From Akanthomyces muscarius (taxonomy: Eukaryota; Ascomycota; Sordariomycetes; Hypocreales; Cordycipitaceae): a stretch of DNA of 64,000 nt. Shown piece by piece: positions 45,886 through 58,143 of this stretch (position 1 is its first letter; the number at the start of each line of letters is the position of its first letter). Made by a program: the position numbers and the translations under genes. The notes beneath the pieces were generated by a model, which searched no databases, was not told the origin of the DNA, and worked only from the letters and a program-made list of their open reading frames with translations. The stretch covers positions 2,542,001 to 2,606,000 of the forward strand of contig NC_079241.1 in assembly GCF_028009165.1 (NCBI RefSeq), given 5' to 3'.

Positions 45886-46876
45886 TGTGATGGTGTTGGT
45901 GATTGGAGATGCAGTTTGTGGTCTGGATGCGACTGTTGTATTTTGCTGTAACCAGTCGTGATGTATGAAGCTGCGAGAGATGCTGTCACATAGAAGCCGT
46001 CTCTCTTGAGCCCTGATCTGAGAGGTAGCACTGACACGAGCGTGAAGTGTGTAGAAGAACAGGAATAAGCAGCAAAGTTAGGGCTTATGTGCAGAAGAAT
46101 CCTGCAGTGACAAACGGATGATACACACACGCGAGGGACAGGAAGTCGGTTGCCGCCACAGCGGCTGTGCTTTGTGACATGCGAGAGCGGGATGCCAGCT
46201 GGCACAGAAGAATGCTTTTCTTCAGCGTTTGCAACATACCTGGTCAATGACTAAATATGTAATGACATGCGTATAAAATCAACTAAATGGTGCAAATAAA
46301 GACAATACCTTCTCATGAAAATAGAACTGTGTCGCGCAATAAAAGCTGCATGGATGGAAGAGGATGAAGAGAGTAAATAATACGCATGCGCCGTTTGGAA
46401 GCCTGTCGCGAAAGGAACTGTAAGGTAGAGCATAAGTAGCTGGGTAGCGGTCTGCGGGCAAAAATGTGAGCGACTGGTACCTGAGAGATACCCGCCATCA
46501 CAATCTGCCGCCAGCCAGCGTCGTCCAGTAGGCAGCACTCAGCGCTGGGTAACGGGCCACCTCCACTAGGTAAACCAACCCATCCATTGGCCGCCTGTGC
46601 ATCCACTGGAGCACAGTCAAGCCGCATCCAGAAAGGCCCAACTTCTAGCAGTAGGCCCCTGTAAATTGTCCCCCAGCAGACTCCAGCTCGTCGCCTGTTT
46701 GTGCCTGGAACCGCGTTTACGACGTGACGTGAAAAAGTTGTCTAACCGCTGCCTTGTTCTCCAACAACCATACAACAACGGCGACACTGTCTACAGCGAC
46801 GCTCCTTTGCGCGCCGAAACCACACCGGCCCTCTATACATGCTCGTTAGTAGCTTCACCACATACCACGGAATGCG
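45886..46876. promoter_or_regulatory. Divergent promoter region, UCH gene / POM152
   Basis: About 990 bp between the two starts. No further gene is supported; no specific site is recognised. Confidence 0.45.
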
Positions 46877-49800
46877 ATGAGCGCGACTCCTCGATTGCGG
46901 TCTGGCTACCCCTCGACCCCCGGTACGGCCGCTCCGCGACGCAACATTCAAGAAACGCCCAGCTCCATTGGCTCCATATCCTCCAACGCGAGCTTCAATA
47001 AGTCAGCTACGCTGCCTCTTGCTCCTGAGCAGGCCGTCAGACAGAATCAGGCCGGCCAGCCCCTCGTACCCCTAACGCTGCTCGACGCTCCCCAGCAGCG
47101 TTTCTATGCCTTTGCCATCTACGTCCTGCTATGGGCTTGGAAGCTGTACGACTGGCTCCAGGTCGTTGAAGATGGCGACAGCTCCTGGTGGCTGTTTTTC
47201 AAATGGATCTTTATCGACTTTGCCTTCTTGTTCGGACTACCAGAGCTTCGTATACCATGGCTAGAGCTCTCGCAGCTTCTCGTTACCAGCGTTTTCACGT
47301 CGCACTTAGTTATCAACTACATGTTGATGTTTAACATCCCCGTGAGTTCGTTTTGCTTTCGTGTCAGCATGATTGAGAATGCTCGCTAACTTTGTCCAGC
47401 TTCCGTGGCAATCATTCTTCCTCGGTCTCGCCAAAGTTCTCTACGACCGCGAATTGTCCGTTTCCGAGCAAAATGTCAAAGTTTCCAACATCCTCAATAA
47501 TCATTCTTTGATTATGGGCAGGCAGATTATCAACATCCTTCCCGAAGGCTCTGCAGTCCTCAACCCCGAACAGAAGCCGTATTGCATCGCACCCAAATCC
47601 AAGTCTGGTGTTGTGCTGCCCATCTATTTCAACTCCACTGTCCCGGCTGAAATTGAGCTCATTCGAATCGACTTCGACACGAATAAGGAAGAGATAATTA
47701 AAGTTTCGAAACGCGATGTCGGCAAAGTGGCCAAGCAAATTCAAGAGCAAAGCGCTGAACCTAACACGGTGGGTTTTCAATGGGATTACAACGTTAGGCG
47801 GCCCGGCGTGTATCGGTTGGGCAAAGTGCTGGACAACTACCAGCTCGAGATTCAGCGCGGCGTCAAAGATACTTATGTCGTGCCCTGTCCGCAGGCCAAA
47901 ATCATGACTGCCGATTCTTCCCAGCGCTGCATCCGTGACTTGTCCGACCTGTCTCTCGAAGTCGTCGGCACACCTCCTCTGAAGATTGTCTACAGCCGAA
48001 CAATCAACGGCAAGAACCATGGGTTCCATTTCCAGAGTCTGCAGCCAGATGGCTTCAGCTCGCCACTTCTGGGCTCTGCTGCCGACGTTCTTCCCGATGG
48101 GGGAGAAGACATCTCTTGGGTCCGTCCTGCTCGCGTCACTGTCAGTTTGAACGAGTCCATGGCCACCTCCGGCGAGTGGGAATATTCTGTTGATGAAGTC
48201 CACGATGCGTTTGGTAACAGCGTCAAGTACGCTGAAAGTGTTGATGACCTTGACCAATCTGGTACCCGTGGCCTCGTCCAGAAATTTGCTGTCAAGGAAC
48301 GGCCCAAGGTTAAGATGCAAGGATGTGATCTTCGAAATGCTCTGAAAGCCGCCAAAGGCAAACCTACCAAACTTCCAGTTGCGTTCCAAGTGACTGGGGG
48401 CACCCCAGATACGGCCTACAAAGTGGAGTGGAAATTTTCTCCCATCGATACTCTTACCAATAACGGTGATCACGGAGACAAGGTTACTCTTGGCAGCCAT
48501 TCGGCTAAAGACTCGAGCGACAAGCCAAGCGTGTCTGCATCAGGTCTGTACACACTGACCACTATTTCCAGTGGCTCATGTGAAGGCGAGGTTGACGAAC
48601 CATCTTCTTGTCTACTTCTTAATCCTCTCGAGCCACAACTCTCTGTTCGTGCTGAAGAGATCCCTGACAAGTGCGCTGGCAACTCTATCGGACTACGGGT
48701 CAACCTGGATCTCGTTGGCACACCACCTTTCATTGTTCGCTATGAGATCATTGGAAGTGACCAGCATGTCGAAACACGGACACACAAGGTCAACGGCTTA
48801 CGTTCCCAGCTGGAGCTTATTCCCGAGGAGGCTAGCCGCCAGAAATATGTCTTCAAGTCGATCGACGATGGTGTATATCGAAACATCCCCCTTACTGGCC
48901 AGGATAAAGTGCTTGAGCAGGAGGTCAAACCTGCCGCCAATGCTGTCATTGCGCACGCTTCCAAGAACTTCAACACTTGTCTAGATTCGAGCGTTGATCT
49001 TAACATTGTCCTTGCAGGTGAACCGCCCTTCAACCTCGAATGGGAAATCGTTCACGATGGCAAGCGCAAAACAGAGCGCGTCAACGACCTCAATTCCAAG
49101 ACATATACCATCAAGACACCTACCTTCACTAAGGGTGGAGAGTACATTCTTGCACTGAGCAGCGTCAAAGATCTGCGAGGCTGCCGAACCTTTCTGCAAG
49201 ACCAAGTTAAGATTGCTGTGCGCCGCCAGCGACCGCGCGGCGCTTTTGGCTTGATTGAGCAGAAGCAGAGCATTATGGCTGTTGAGGATACACCCTTGCG
49301 TCTTCCTCTCCGACTTCAAGGAGACGCCCCGTGGACTGTTTCCTACAGGAACCTCAATGACTCTGCAGGAACAATTTCCAAAACAATCGATAGCCCCAAT
49401 GGATTCCTGGTGGTAAAGTCTCGGGGTGTGTACGAGCTTTTGAACATCCAAGATAACAGCTGTCCCGGTACTGTTGAGTCCGCTGGTTCGACCTTCCACG
49501 TTGACTGGTATCCTCGACCCGAGATTTCAATGATTGAAACGGATAGTGTTAGCATGGTAGGCGGTGTATTTGTGAAGCAAGAGGTTTGCGAAGGAGACAT
49601 AGATGGCTTCGAAGTCAACCTACGAGGCTCACCACCGTACCACGTCGAATACGAGGTCCAGCAGCGCTCCCCTCAAGGCTCTAAAGCGATTAGCCGAAGA
49701 GAGTTTGACGCCGCCTTGTCCAAAGCAGCCATCTCCATGGACAGCAGCAAGGCGGGCGAATATACCTACAAATTCCATGGCCTCGCTGACAACCTCTATG

Positions 49801-50714
49801 ATGCCAATTCAAAGTCCAAGGGGCTCACTGTGCAGCAACGTGTCAACGCCAAGCCCGCTGCCACATTCACCAAGCCTGGACAAAGCTTCAAATTCTGCAT
49901 GGAGGAGCAGGAGCAGGAGGACACGATTCCAATCACGCTCACTGGCGTCGCGCCGTTCTTTGTGGAGATGGAAATCAAGCATCAAGGGGGCGCACCCACA
50001 GAGACGTACCACGTACCGTCCATCAACTCCAACTCGTACGCAATGCAGATTCCTAGAAAACATCTGCGCTTGGGATCGCAGCAGCTCCGCATCCGGCGCG
50101 TCCGCGATGCCCGAGGCTGCCAGCAAAAGTACGAGGTAGGCGGACCTTCGATCCAGATTCAGCTCTACGACGCGCCCTCCATCTACCCGCTCGAGTCGCG
50201 CCAAGACTACTGCGTCGGCGAGCGCATCGCCTACACGCTGTCCGGCACGCCGCCGTTTGACATTCACTACGATTTCAACGGCAAGTGGAACGCCCGATCG
50301 CAGACGACGAGCTTCCGACGCGTCGCAGAGAAGCCCGGCGACTTCATCATTACCAGCATCTCCGATAAAGCCAGCGAGTGCCGCGCGGCGATGCACCTTC
50401 CCAAGACGATCCACCCGCTGCCGAGCGTGCAAATTAGTCGCGGCAAGCTCTCGCGGGTCGACATTCACGAGGGCGGCGAGGTGGACATTTTGTTTGAGTT
50501 CTGGGGCACCCCGCCGTTTGAGTTTACGTTTACGCGCAGCACAAATGCGAAAAAGGGTCACCGGAGCGTCATCATAGAAACGCGCCATGACATCTCGTAC
50601 GAGCACTCCAAAGTTGTCAAGGCCTCGCAGGAGGGCACGTACGAGGTCGTCGCCATCAAGGACAAGTTCTGCTCGTACTCGACACAGCAGACGGACAAGC
50701 GCGACAAAAAATAG
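46877..50714 (+). CDS. POM152: Nuclear-pore membrane glycoprotein POM152
   Basis: Exons are 46877-47341 and 47400-50714, giving 1259 aa; the intron is GTGAGT..CAG with a GCTAAC branch site. POM152 forms the membrane ring of the nuclear pore complex. Three hydrophobic segments lie near the N-terminus: about 76-95 (FYAFAIYVLLWAW), 104-122 (WLFFKWIFIDFAFLFG) and 133-154 (LLVTSVFTSHLVINYM). The remaining ~1100 residues form a lumenal chain of immunoglobulin-like repeats, recognised by recurring GxPPF blocks (VGTPPLKIVYS, VGTPPFIVRYE, AGEPPFNLEWE, RGSPPYHVEYE, TGVAPFFVEME, SGTPPFDIHYD, WGTPPFEFTFT) and conserved Cys residues. Length and order match fungal orthologues. The start encodes MSATPRLRSGYPS. 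It is convergent with UTP22. Confidence 0.95.
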
Positions 50715-51186
50715 TATGGCCCCTGTCTGCTTTTGCTTTTGGTTCTTTCGTGACGATGTTTTCTTATTCTTCGGGGTCTTTGATGGCCTGGTTAAATGTT
50801 TCGGCATGGGAAAAGAGGAGATGAAGAAGATCGGTTCGGGTTCCGGCTCTTTTTTATGTGTACATATGCATGTTTTTTATACCATGGCACGGCGTTGCTT
50901 CTCGCTTTTTTGAATACAGCTCCAGCAGAAAAAAACATGAGTTGAGTTTTTTTGTTTTCCAGATGGGTTGGTTGTTGTTGTTACTCCATGTTTGAGTGGG
51001 TGATGGATTTTTGCTTATGCTGGATTGTAGAGGAAGGGGTAATGAAAATTTCGAGTCTTTTTATTTGATATATACATGTACATCTCTTCCTCGCGTGGTG
51101 ACGGAAATTTTTAATCATTCGTGTGAAGCCTTCTATGTACGTTATAATGCTCGTGTAAATGCGATTTTCGTCCTGTCTCTTTCACA
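50715..51186. other. Convergent 3' flanks of POM152 and UTP22
   Basis: T-rich 3' flank with runs of T and TTG; no gene seen. Confidence 0.5.
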
Positions 51187-54100
51187 TTACTCGTCGTCTG
51201 CACCAACCACCTCGATCGTCTTGATCAACGAGCCGCCAATGCGCGCAATTTCCAACAGCACCGCCTTTCGGTTGACCTCGACCACGTCGTCCTCGTCGTC
51301 GGCCACCGCGTGGAAGTTGTACGGCAGTCCCGCCCTAAACTTGGACGGCTGCAGGCGCGGGTTCCAGAGCGCCGCAATCGTCGCGTCGTCCGCGGCGCCG
51401 CCCGGGAAGAACACCAGCGTGTCCTCATACACACGACGCAGCTCCTCGACGAAGGCATCGACGGGCCGCGCGCGGACTGGTAGGGGCGCCTTGCCCGCGG
51501 CGCCGTCGAGGTTGCGAAATTGCGAGGTGCGAGGCGCGACGGCGTCGCTGCCCGTCTCGCGCGCAATGGCCCGCAGCGCCTTGCTGGAGAGGTGGATGAG
51601 GACGTCGTAGTCCTGCAGAGCGGGTGCGAAGAGTGGTGCGGCATCGACGTGTGCGCCTTGCTCGCGGACGAGCTTGCAGGCGGCCTTGGCGAGGCGCGTC
51701 ATGCGCGCGGCAATGAGCTTGCTGGGGCCGTCCTGTGTGTACGATAGACCGGTCTGGTCGTACGAAGTGGCGACAGCGAGTACAGTGTGGTTCATGCCGG
51801 GGTCGCGCTTGCGCCAGCCCTCAACCTCGCGCTGGATGGCGCCGCGTTCATCCATGGTGAGCTCCTCGGCGGTGTCCAAGATCAAAGGCTCCTCGCGCCA
51901 GTCCCATCTTGATAGAAAGGCGAGCGTGCGGAGGAAGCCAGTGGTGATGGATGATGGAGTTTGCCAGGGGTATGGCTGCATGAAGGCGTTTAGGACAAAG
52001 AGCTCGATGAGCTCCTCGTTGATGTGGCCTGTAAGTTTGTGGGCGGCAAACCACTGCTTAACGAGACGGATGGTGGGTGACAGAGCAGGAAGACGGGTGC
52101 AGTATGTGGCAATGGTTTGGGTATGAAGGGGAAGGATATTGAAGAGCCAGTTGAATCGTAGACCGGCTTGTTCGGCTTCTTCACGGACGTGGTGATCCAA
52201 GGCTTTGTTCTTCATTTGACGCTCGAGGAGGGTCTCCTCGAGATCACAGTGGATGCGCAAACGGAACGCAGCACCGCTGTCATATAGAATATCCAGGTAG
52301 GCGAGATTGGAGATGCCAATTTCTCTGTTTTCCCTGCCTAGATATGTCTTGATGTTGTCGTGTGCACCTGTGAGTCGACGGTCAACGTCCAAAAGAAACT
52401 CAATTTTGGCTTCCTGGATGGCAGTCAAATTCTCCGGCCACTTGCTCGACTGCTCAAAGTATAGGTTGACGTCGATGGGCTCAACGGTATCCTTGTGATA
52501 GCCAACCAGAGGTGCCTCCACGGACGCATAGCGAGCAAGGGCAGAGACTGGAGAGAGTTGACGTATTTGTAGAGGCAGGTCCTCCAAACTTCGTATATCG
52601 TGCTCGAGTGTTTGAAAAGATCGTCGCGCGGCATCAAACGCCGATTTATCGAGATTTGTTATGTTAATAGTGGCAGCCAGACTGTCACTCACGAGGCGTA
52701 CGTCGTCGGGGCCTAACTTAAGATGGCGATTCAGAGTGTACTGGGCGATTTCCTCGCAAATGTCGAGGGGAAGCTTACTAGTCCACTCGACGCATTCCAG
52801 AATGCTACCATCCTTGAAGCGACGCAGCTCAGCCTTCTCACCCCAGAACTGACGAAACCTAGCAGCATCCTTCTGCTCCTCAGCAGGGGGGCCGTGTTCC
52901 ATTTGCCTGCTCATGTGTGCCAGCTCAAAAATGACACCAACAGTAACAGTGGCCGGTGCAGAAGGGCAATTACCTGCTAGCTTCCACTGCTTTCTTGACG
53001 GGAGTTGAACATGAACTAATTGCGCACGGTTGCCAAACGCCTTGTGCAGTGTTTTATGAGCCTTCAAACCAAAGTCTGCAATTTCGCCTCGACGATCGGC
53101 TGTGGCAGCATACTTGGCAAGTCCGGAGTTCTTGATTTCAAGAACAGCATCAAACACTTGCAGCGACACGTCTACTTTTGTAATGAATGTCGAGTCAAAC
53201 TTCTCGGAAGCCTCGTCGGCGAGGAGCTCTGTGGTGGATTTGGCGCACATTTGCAAGTAGTTCGCAGAGCCAGGCGTCATCTTGAAGAGGAGGTTGAGCT
53301 TTCGTGTGGGATCAAACATGACAGGCCCCGTCTCCTTGATTGCCTCGGCAGCCGTTTTGGCTGAATTGAACGCAAAAGCCTTCTTGGTAAAGTCTGTCGT
53401 AGACAGGAACTGAATGACAGCCTTAAAAAGCTCAGTAGCACTTAGAGAGGTGGACAAGGCGGCTGCGCCATTTCTGCCGCCCGTCTTCAGCAGGAGCGCA
53501 ATCATGGCTGCCCACTCAAAGTGTCCGAACCCGCCTCGGGAGATGGCGCTGCCGAACCCGCGCTGCTGAAGCCATATTCTTCCGAGTATGCAGGCTTCTC
53601 CAAATGCAGCGCATTCATTTCTAGCATTTGTAATGACTCGCAGGTACTGGATAAAGGTCCTCTCGGCATTCAGGGTGGAGTTGTAGAATGGTGTGCCGGT
53701 CTGATTTTTCTTGTTTGCGTCGGACGTCTCTGTCCGAATGTTATTTGAAGTCGGGGTCAGCTTTGACCAGGGGAACAAGTCGTCAGGAGCGCAAGGAATC
53801 AATCTGATGTGGGTGTCGTGCTTAGCGGATTTCTTGGAAGATTTGAGGGCTTCCTGCGCGGCGGGGCGAATGGTGAGGATAGGGAGCAGAGGGTTCTCGT
53901 GGAGGAGCTCGTAATGGACATCAATTTCGTCGCCGAGCTCAGATTTGATTTTCGAGGCGATATATGCGATATAGTATGCACGTCGGTAAAAGTAGCGCAT
54001 GTCCAGGTAGTCCTTGTCCTGAAAGAGGCCTTTGGGCATCTGGACAACCATGTCGATTCCTAGGCGCTCTTGCGATTTGGTCATTGTCTTGCTGACATAG

Positions 54101-54532
54101 CTACCAACAACGTTGCATTGTGCTGGCGGCGAAAATGCCACCTTGTAGTTGGAGTCTTTCGTGGGCTTCGGCTCTGGGTAGGGAATGGTAATGCGATGCT
54201 TTTTCTCGAACTTGGTGGAGGCGTCGTGAATCTGACAGATGTTAGCAGATTATTCTTCCTTCGCAGATTCTGTGTTTGCGACGAACAGGAGTAGCAGCAT
54301 GCGGTTCTATCGAGTCGATGATGCCTTTGATTTTGTGCAATTGACTGTCAAGGCCCTTGAAAGCAGCGGCGGAATCGAGCTTGATTTCTTTGAGCAGCTC
54401 GTCGGTTTTCAGCACAAATGTACTTGCGGCAGACAATCGAGTAGCGTCGCGGGACTCGAAATCAATTAAACCCTTATGACGTATGCCCTGACCGTCATGG
54501 TCGAGCTTGCGGCGCTTAGATCCAAACTCCAT
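51187..54532 (-). CDS. UTP22: U3 snoRNP component UTP22 (Nrap family)
   Basis: Minus-strand exons are 54532-54287 and 54231-51187, giving 1096 aa. Intron (55 nt) runs GTTCGT..CAG with a GCTAAC branch and is phase 0, joining AATP to IHDAST. Utp22 with Rrp7 is part of the small-subunit processome and is needed for 18S rRNA maturation in the nucleolus. Family blocks include NVVGSYVSKTMTKSQ, MPKGLFQDKDYLDMRYFYRR, GHFEWAAMIALLL, and FWGEKAELRRFKDGSILEC, which shows the nucleotidyltransferase-like (poly(A)-polymerase/2'-5'-OAS) fold typical of Nrap. The first ~80 residues are basic then helical. Start 54532 (MEFGSKRRKLDHDG) is preferred over an in-frame Met at 54655 because homologues begin near this basic motif. 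An RRPE-like core lies about 65 bp upstream. Identification is firm. Confidence 0.93.
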
Positions 54533-56013
54533 GGTGTCGCGACAGGTTGCGGTATTGAAGGCTGTCGTCGCCGCAACTTTTTTTGTTGCCCAGAAATTTT
54601 TTTTGGCGGCGGCGGCAGCAAGGGTAGCGGGGCGATAAGCCGATAAGAGATGCACGGCGGCGACAACAGTACGGTACAGACTGACTGCCTCAGTTTAATA
54701 GCATGGCTTCATACATTTATTCAATTCACGATGAGATTGATTTCTTCGTGCTCGTTGCGACGACTTGACTTCCTTGTAATGCGGCTATGCATCTCTGCTA
54801 TGCTATATTGACTGCACGTAGGTACCACGGTTGAACAGCTTAAAGTGTGGTAAAGAAGAAAAGGGGCATAGCTCTAGCAGGAGGCTGAGATTTGGACAGA
54901 CTCGCCTCTCGCATTTCCATACTTTTGGTTGTTGCCATGCCCTTGGACCTCTGAGTGTTATAGTCACATCACAAGCGGCGGCTAGCTGCAGCCTCTTCTT
55001 GGTCCCTTACAAGATACCAGCCTGAGCAGAAATACAGCATTAAGAGATCAATCATCATTTTTATTTTCGACTTGTTTTTTAAAATAGAAAAATAAGAAAC
55101 CCGAAAGACAAGAGCAAAGCCGCCTTTATAGTTTTGGATTCAGGCCAGGCCGTGCCCCGAATAGACTGGGTTAATGCTTATCCGCTTCCAGTCCGATGCT
55201 CGGAGCGGGCAGCTTATGAGTTGCTGATGCATGAGAAGCTACAGTATTGCTAATAGGCGACTGGGTAGACTCAACGGCTGGCATGGGGCAGATCCTAGTT
55301 GATGCACTGCCGTTCCCTTATCCGAGCTGATGGTGGTCGGAATGTACCGTAGGCGTAGAGTGATTGAGGGGCGGAAATACGCTAGAAGAGCGTGCGGGAA
55401 CGGAAAGCGTATCGGGAGTTGGATCGGGACATGCAGCACGACTGGACGAATTTGGGAAAATACCACAGATGCCATGAGGAAACTTGCAGACGGCACAAAG
55501 AATTCCATTCAGTCAATTACCTTGTACTTGTAAAGACCTTGATATGGTGTATATAATCCTGGGCCGCAAACAGGTCCGAAGCGCAGGTACCCGCATTCCG
55601 CCGAACGCTGGACAGCAGTTGCCGGCAGAGCAAGCGGAACAGTCCCGCCAGGAGCTTTCTCGGTGCCTGCCCGCTAAAAGGCCGCTGAAAGTCGAGCCTC
55701 TCCACTGTAATTAGTCTGGCTGGAGCTGGGATTGTGGTAAATTGGCGCTTCCCCAGCTTCTCTGGCACCCCGGAAAGACGTCCTCGTGTCGTCGGCCAGC
55801 TGCGGTTCAAAAGCACTCGGCTTTCCGTCGCCGCGCCTTGGACTCTGACTTCCTCTGCATAACTTACGCACCTTGCGTCGTTTACTGTCTTGCTTCCTCT
55901 CTAGTCATTTCTGACCCGTGATTCTTTTTCCCCGCGACTTTCGGGGTTAGCCTTTCTACAGTTCAGATACATCCTTCGTACAGCACGCCGACACTCCCGT
56001 CACATCTGTTGGA
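54533..56013. other. Divergent intergenic region, UTP22 / CoA transferase
   Basis: About 1.5 kb between divergent starts. It holds the RRPE-like element near 54595, Ala-rich repeats upstream of UTP22 (GGCGGC run at 54605-54617), and the CT-rich leader of the CoA-transferase gene. No gene supported. Confidence 0.5.
54593..54606 (-). promoter_or_regulatory. RRPE-like element upstream of UTP22
   Basis: On the minus strand this reads CCAAAAAAAATTTC, sharing AAAAATTTC with the element before GAR1. It lies about 65 bp before the UTP22 start. Function inferred. Confidence 0.35.
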
Positions 56014-57692
56014 ATGCCTTCTACCGTCATGCGCATGCGCACCCTGGGCGCGTTCGCCCGCCACGCGAGCAACGTGAGTCGCTTCACTCTATAACCATGA
56101 TTGCAATTGGATTTGGAACATTGACCCCCTGTCTCAACAGCCCACTGCCGTCTTCGCCAGAACCTTTTCCGCTACGGCCCGCCGCGCGGAGATCAACAAG
56201 GTCCTCCCTTCGGCTGCCGAGGCCATCAAAGACTTGAAGCCCAACAGCACCCTTCTATGCGGTGGATTTGGTCTTTGCGGTGTTCCCGATACCCTGATTG
56301 ACGAGGTTCTCAAGAAGCCCGAGATTGTTGGTTTGACTGCCGTCTCCAACAATGCCGGTACTGATAACTCCGGTCTCGGCAAGCTTCTCAAGACCAAACA
56401 GGTCAAGAAGATGGTTGCCAGCTATATTGGCGAGAACAAGACTTTCGAGACCATGTACCTGACCGGTGAGGTTGAGCTTGAGCTGACTCCTCAGGGCACT
56501 CTCGCCGAGCGATGCGCCGCCGGCGGCAAGGGCATCCCCGCCTTCTACACTCCCGCAGCCTTCGGCACTGTTGTCCAGACCGGAGAGCTGCCTCTCAAGA
56601 ACAAGGCCGACGGCACCCCTGACGAATACTCATACCCCAAGGACGTCAAGGTCTTCAATGGCAAGTCCTACCTGCTGGAGCACAGCATCGCTGGCGACTA
56701 CGCCTTTGTCAAGGCTTACAAGGCCGACAAGCTTGGCAACTGCCAGTTCCGCCTCGCTGCCAACAACTTCAACGGTGCCATGGGCCGCAACGCCAAGATG
56801 ACCATTGTTGAGGCTGAGCATATTGTCGAGCCTGGTGAGATTCCTCCCGAGGCCGTCCACCTGCCCGGCATCTACGTGAAGCGCGTCATTCAGAGCACCA
56901 CCGCCAAGAACATTGAGAAGTTCACTTTTAGCAAGGACGAGAACGACCCTGACGCCAAGGCCGCTCTCGGCACTGGCGAGACCGCTGCCAAGCGTGAGCG
57001 CATTGTTCGCCGCGCGGCCAAGGAGTTCAAGAACGGCATGTATGCCAACTTGGGTATCGGTATGCCCATGCTCGCCCCCGGCTTCGTCGGACCCGAGGTC
57101 GAGGTCCAGCTTCAGTCTGAGAACGGTATTCTCGGCCTCGGCCCTTATCCTAAGAAGGGTTCTGAGGATGCTGATCTCATCAACGCTGGCAAGGAGACTG
57201 TCACGCTCAACCCTGGTGCTGCGGTCTTCGGCAGTGAAGAGAGTTTCGGCATGATTCGCAGTGGTCGAGTTGATCTCACTATTCTCGGTGCCATGCAGGT
57301 CAGCGCCAACGGTGACCTCGCCAACTGGATGCTTCCCGGAAAGGTCAAGGGCTTTGGTGGCGCCATGGACCTCGTCAGCAATCCGTCTGCCACCAAGGTC
57401 GTAGTTACCATGGAACACACTGACAAGAAGGGTAACCCAAAGATCATGAAGCAGTGCGCATTCCCTCTGACCGGGCGCGCTTGTGTCTCGCGAATCATTA
57501 CGGAACTCGTAAGTGAAACTGTCACCTTTTGTACAAGCACATCTTACTAATGGCTCACAGGGTGTCTTTGATGTCGACTTCGCCAAGGGCCTCACTCTCA
57601 TTGAGATTGCTGATGGTGTTACCGTTGACGAGATCAAGAGCAAGACTGAGGCTCCCTTCAAGGTTGCCGACGATCTGAAGCCTATGTTATAA
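56014..57692 (+). CDS. Succinyl-CoA:3-ketoacid CoA transferase, mitochondrial
   Basis: Exons are 56014-56073, 56141-57508 and 57561-57692, giving 519 aa. The enzyme moves CoA between succinyl-CoA and acetoacetate or related acids in the mitochondrial matrix. The N-terminus ([20 protein letters not shown]) is Arg/Ala/Ser-rich and lacks acidic residues, a typical presequence, continued by [10 protein letters not shown]. Both halves of the fused alpha/beta CoA transferase are present: [17 protein letters not shown] with [14 protein letters not shown], then [20 protein letters not shown]. The catalytic glutamate is E347 in [12 protein letters not shown]. Introns are GTGAGT..CAG and GTAAGT..CAG, phase 0. 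In fungi such enzymes also act in acetate or propionyl-CoA metabolism, so the physiological substrate is open. Identification of the family is firm. Confidence 0.93.
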
Positions 57693-58143
57693 ATTTTGTG
57701 TTAAAAAGTACCCATGCACGACGATAGAGTTCTGCTTTTTTATGTGTGTTTTTTTAGGTTATTTTTGCCATATTTTGTGGGAAATTCTGCGTAGCTCTTT
57801 GGTCTGGTTACACGAGCAGGTACCACATTGTCGGGCGTTTAAATTTCTTCGCCTGTCATTAGCATAGTTACAACAAAGCGATCAATTTGGTTAAATCGAA
57901 CTTAACTTTCTTCATGAAAAGTTCATTTCCCGTTCATTTTCCACCATGTAGAAATTGCTACCGAGGTTGGTCGACGGCCAGGTCGCACCTGACATTCGGC
58001 GCTAACAAACGCCTCACTACAGCCCAGCTGTCGTATCACCAACTCAACCTCATCTGACAGTTCTACAATTTCTCAAACTGAACATTATTCGCTCCTCTTT
58101 AAGTATTACTTTCTCTCAGAGCGTCACACAATACTATGCTACC
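57693..58143. other. Intergenic: CoA transferase 3' flank and promoter of unknown gene
   Basis: Tandem spacing of about 450 bp, T-rich; no specific feature recognised. Confidence 0.5.

Noticed and set aside
47412..48500. Long minus-strand open frame opposite POM152
   Set aside because: Shadow of the POM152 coding frame; no family.
52935..52990. A GTAATT that could start an intron within the UTP22 coding region
   Set aside because: The continuous reading matches the family, and no suitable acceptor follows.
54533..54655. Longer N-terminus for UTP22 from the in-frame Met at 54655
   Set aside because: The extra residues are Ala/Lys-rich and encoded by a GGC-repeat region; homologues begin near the later Met.
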